A stretch of DNA of 64,000 bases, from the NCBI GenBank assembly GCA_963082975.1, contig OY720346.1, positions 49,510,296 through 49,574,295 of the forward strand, written 5' to 3'. This stretch comes from Labia minor. Its lineage: Eukaryota > Arthropoda > Insecta > Dermaptera > Spongiphoridae. Shown piece by piece: positions 62,785 through 64,000 of this stretch. Made by a program: the position numbers and the translations under genes. The number at the start of each line of letters is the position of its first letter. Within the stretch, counting starts at the first letter, position 1. The notes under the pieces are model-generated. The model ran no database searches. It saw only the letters and a program-made list of their open reading frames with translations, and was not told the DNA's origin.

Positions 62785-63953
62785 GTGAACACTTTGAACA
62801 TTTCTGGCTCTATGAGCAAGTTCTCTGCTGCTCTTGCTGAGATCCAGTATAATATCGTCTTCCAAGACCTGACAAACGAGGAGACAGCTCAGCTCTTCCA
62901 CTCTGAGCACTCAATAGAAAGTGAGGAGATATCAAGGAGCTTCATCATCTGGCGAGGAAGGATGAGGAGGACTCATTCTTCACGATGAGGGAGCAGCAAT
63001 TGGTAGGCTTAGGAGTTTACTTCTTAATGATCGGGAAGAATTTACAAGCACAGGGTTACTCAGGGTGGATCAATAATAGACTAAGAACCTTTGCAGGAAC
63101 CGCAGGTGTCTCTCAGAGATCAGTGTGGACTGAGAGGTCCTTCGCCACACAGACAACATGAGTACCTTATATGCGGTTTTCTCCGCCGACATGTTCTTGA
63201 GTGATTGTAACGCTCCTGGCCTAGTAGGAAGTTTCTTCCAGACCATTGTTCACCTGCTTGATGGAGTCGAAATGACACACTTATACAACATACAGAATTA
63301 CATAATGGGTAAGTATAAGGAAGTGTTCAAGATCCGGATTATCAGAGATGAGATGCGGGCGTACAACAAGGCAATTGACTTCGTGTGCTCCGAAGACGCT
63401 AATGAGCATGGTTATATCAAGCTTATTTATGACAAGACAGAGACTGCTTGCCTCAATCGAGGTAATTTCCGCATCTTGCCGATGGCGGCAACAATCCTCG
63501 CTCGTTACGAGAATTCCTTGATGACAAACTACATGGGCGCTCAAAGTGATGCTACCTATAAGATCTTAGAGGACTGCATCCTGAGATACTTGTCTTCAAG
63601 GAACGCCTTGGCTCCAGTTGACATGATGCATTTTTCGTCTGCTCATTCAACACAGATAGAAAGTGAGGAGATATCAAGGAGCTTCATCATCTCGTGGAGA
63701 GAGAAGGACAGTATCAAGGAATCAGGATCAGGGAACATCGCATTTCCAAACCCTATGATACAAGCTCAGAACTCTCAGGTCCCCTCTTAGGAGATAAGTA
63801 AAGTAGTGTTTTTTCAATTTGGGTGTCGGTTTTTAACTAAATTTAGGTACAGGTTTCCTACCTGAGTATTTGTATTTTTAACTTTTAACTTAGAATTAAA
63901 AATAATAATTGTTTAATGTATTTATAAGAGCTTTCCTATAATACAAATAGATA
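62785..63953 (+). repeat. Array unit 29, class B, 1169 bp
   Basis: WRGRM first frame 62785-62988. Second frame 63158-63790 with KLIYDK, Q/E haplotype. Confidence 0.88.
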
Positions 63954-64000
63954 GTGAACACTTTGAACATTTCTGGCTCTATGAGCAAGTTCTCTGCTGC
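63954..64000 (+). repeat. Array unit 30, cut by the window edge
   Basis: Begins with the standard GTGAACACTTTGAACATTTC start, so the array continues to the right. Confidence 0.9.

Larger units (their letters stand above)
22104..64000 (+). repeat. Tandem array of a 5'-truncated endogenous viral nucleoprotein gene (over 41.8 kb, continues beyond window)
   Basis: All units are head to tail. A standard unit begins at GTG of VNTLNISGSMSKFS and encodes a first frame of 119 residues (LGVYFLMIGKNLQAQGYSGW, ending FATQTT). It shifts frame at an ATGA overlap to a second frame of 210 residues (MSTLYAVFSADMFL, VEMTHLYNI, RDEMRAYNKAIDF, ILARYENSSMTNYMGAQ, ending NSQVPS) and closes with an AT-rich tail of about 160 bp. 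Forty second-frame copies and 30 unit starts are present. Classes: A, 1152 bp; B, 1169 bp with a chimeric joint in the first frame; some units carry an extra truncated copy of 742 bp (class C) or 668 bp. The protein lacks about the first third of the nucleoprotein preserved in the old copy at 17842. A 5'-truncated fragment evidently became the amplification unit after endogenisation. Confidence 0.9.

Noticed and set aside
22280-63544. Minus-strand 87-aa open frames repeated in every array copy
   Set aside because: They lie exactly opposite the 210-residue frame, share its conservation only passively and have no family resemblance; they are antisense shadows.
22104-64000. CRISPR-like array
   Set aside because: The repeats are over 1 kb, contiguous and coding in nature; there are no short repeats with unique spacers and the genome is eukaryotic.
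22104-64000. Expressed multigene family of functional nucleoproteins
   Set aside because: Every unit lacks the N-terminal part, begins after a stop codon without an ATG, and nearly all share a frameshift; protein function cannot be supported from sequence.
22104-64000. Array as a pure assembly artefact
   Set aside because: Units differ by many linked variants, three joint types and different tail types, so they are not a single sequence looped by an assembler. Artefactual duplication of some larger blocks cannot be excluded.

Overview
The window looks like a stretch of animal nuclear genome, probably an arthropod. The flanks are very AT-rich, the one host gene has many small GT-AG introns, and hAT, mariner, Gypsy and Merlin elements are present. 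A caligid copepod would fit, but nothing in the sequence fixes the species. No tRNA, rRNA, CRISPR array or bacterial operon was found.

Layout. (1) 1-6041: the 3' eight exons of a saccharopine dehydrogenase-like oxidoreductase gene (SCCPDH), + strand, running in from the left edge. hAT-type MITEs sit in its first complete intron and a mariner-type MITE in the second. (2) 6042-16300: gene-poor DNA holding AT-rich spacer, a 135-bp direct repeat pair, a GC-rich LTR on the minus strand, a hairpin, hAT remnants and a decayed minus-strand Gypsy gag-pol. (3) About 16400-22100: a mosaic of broken endogenous viral nucleoprotein (N) sequence and at least four broken Merlin (ISXO2/IS1595-like) transposase copies. 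One Merlin-plus-viral block is present twice (17158-17948 and 21181-22100). (4) 22104-64000: a head-to-tail array built from a 5'-truncated viral N gene. It contains 40 copies of the C-terminal ORF and 30 copies of the unit start, and it runs off the right edge.

The viral protein is called a bornavirus p40-type nucleoprotein (the Bornaviridae/Nyamiviridae/Artoviridae kind). This rests on recognising the order and spacing of conserved stretches: an ESYLS...VTVV segment, then a LGVYFLMIG helix, then MTHLYNI...RDEMRAY, then F..LP.AATILARYENSSMTNYMGA. No search was run.

The array is the outstanding feature. Unit lengths fall into a few exact classes: 1152 and 1169 bp, plus larger units carrying an extra 742 bp (or, once, 668 bp) truncated copy. 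Variants come in two completely linked haplotypes. Blocks of several kilobases recur at exact offsets of 5794, 8857 and 13088 bp, so the array grew by repeated large duplications as well as unit by unit. All units lack the N-terminal part of the protein and almost all share one frameshift. They are therefore unlikely to make full N, and a role through RNA (small-RNA source) or as a satellite is more plausible than as a protein-coding family.
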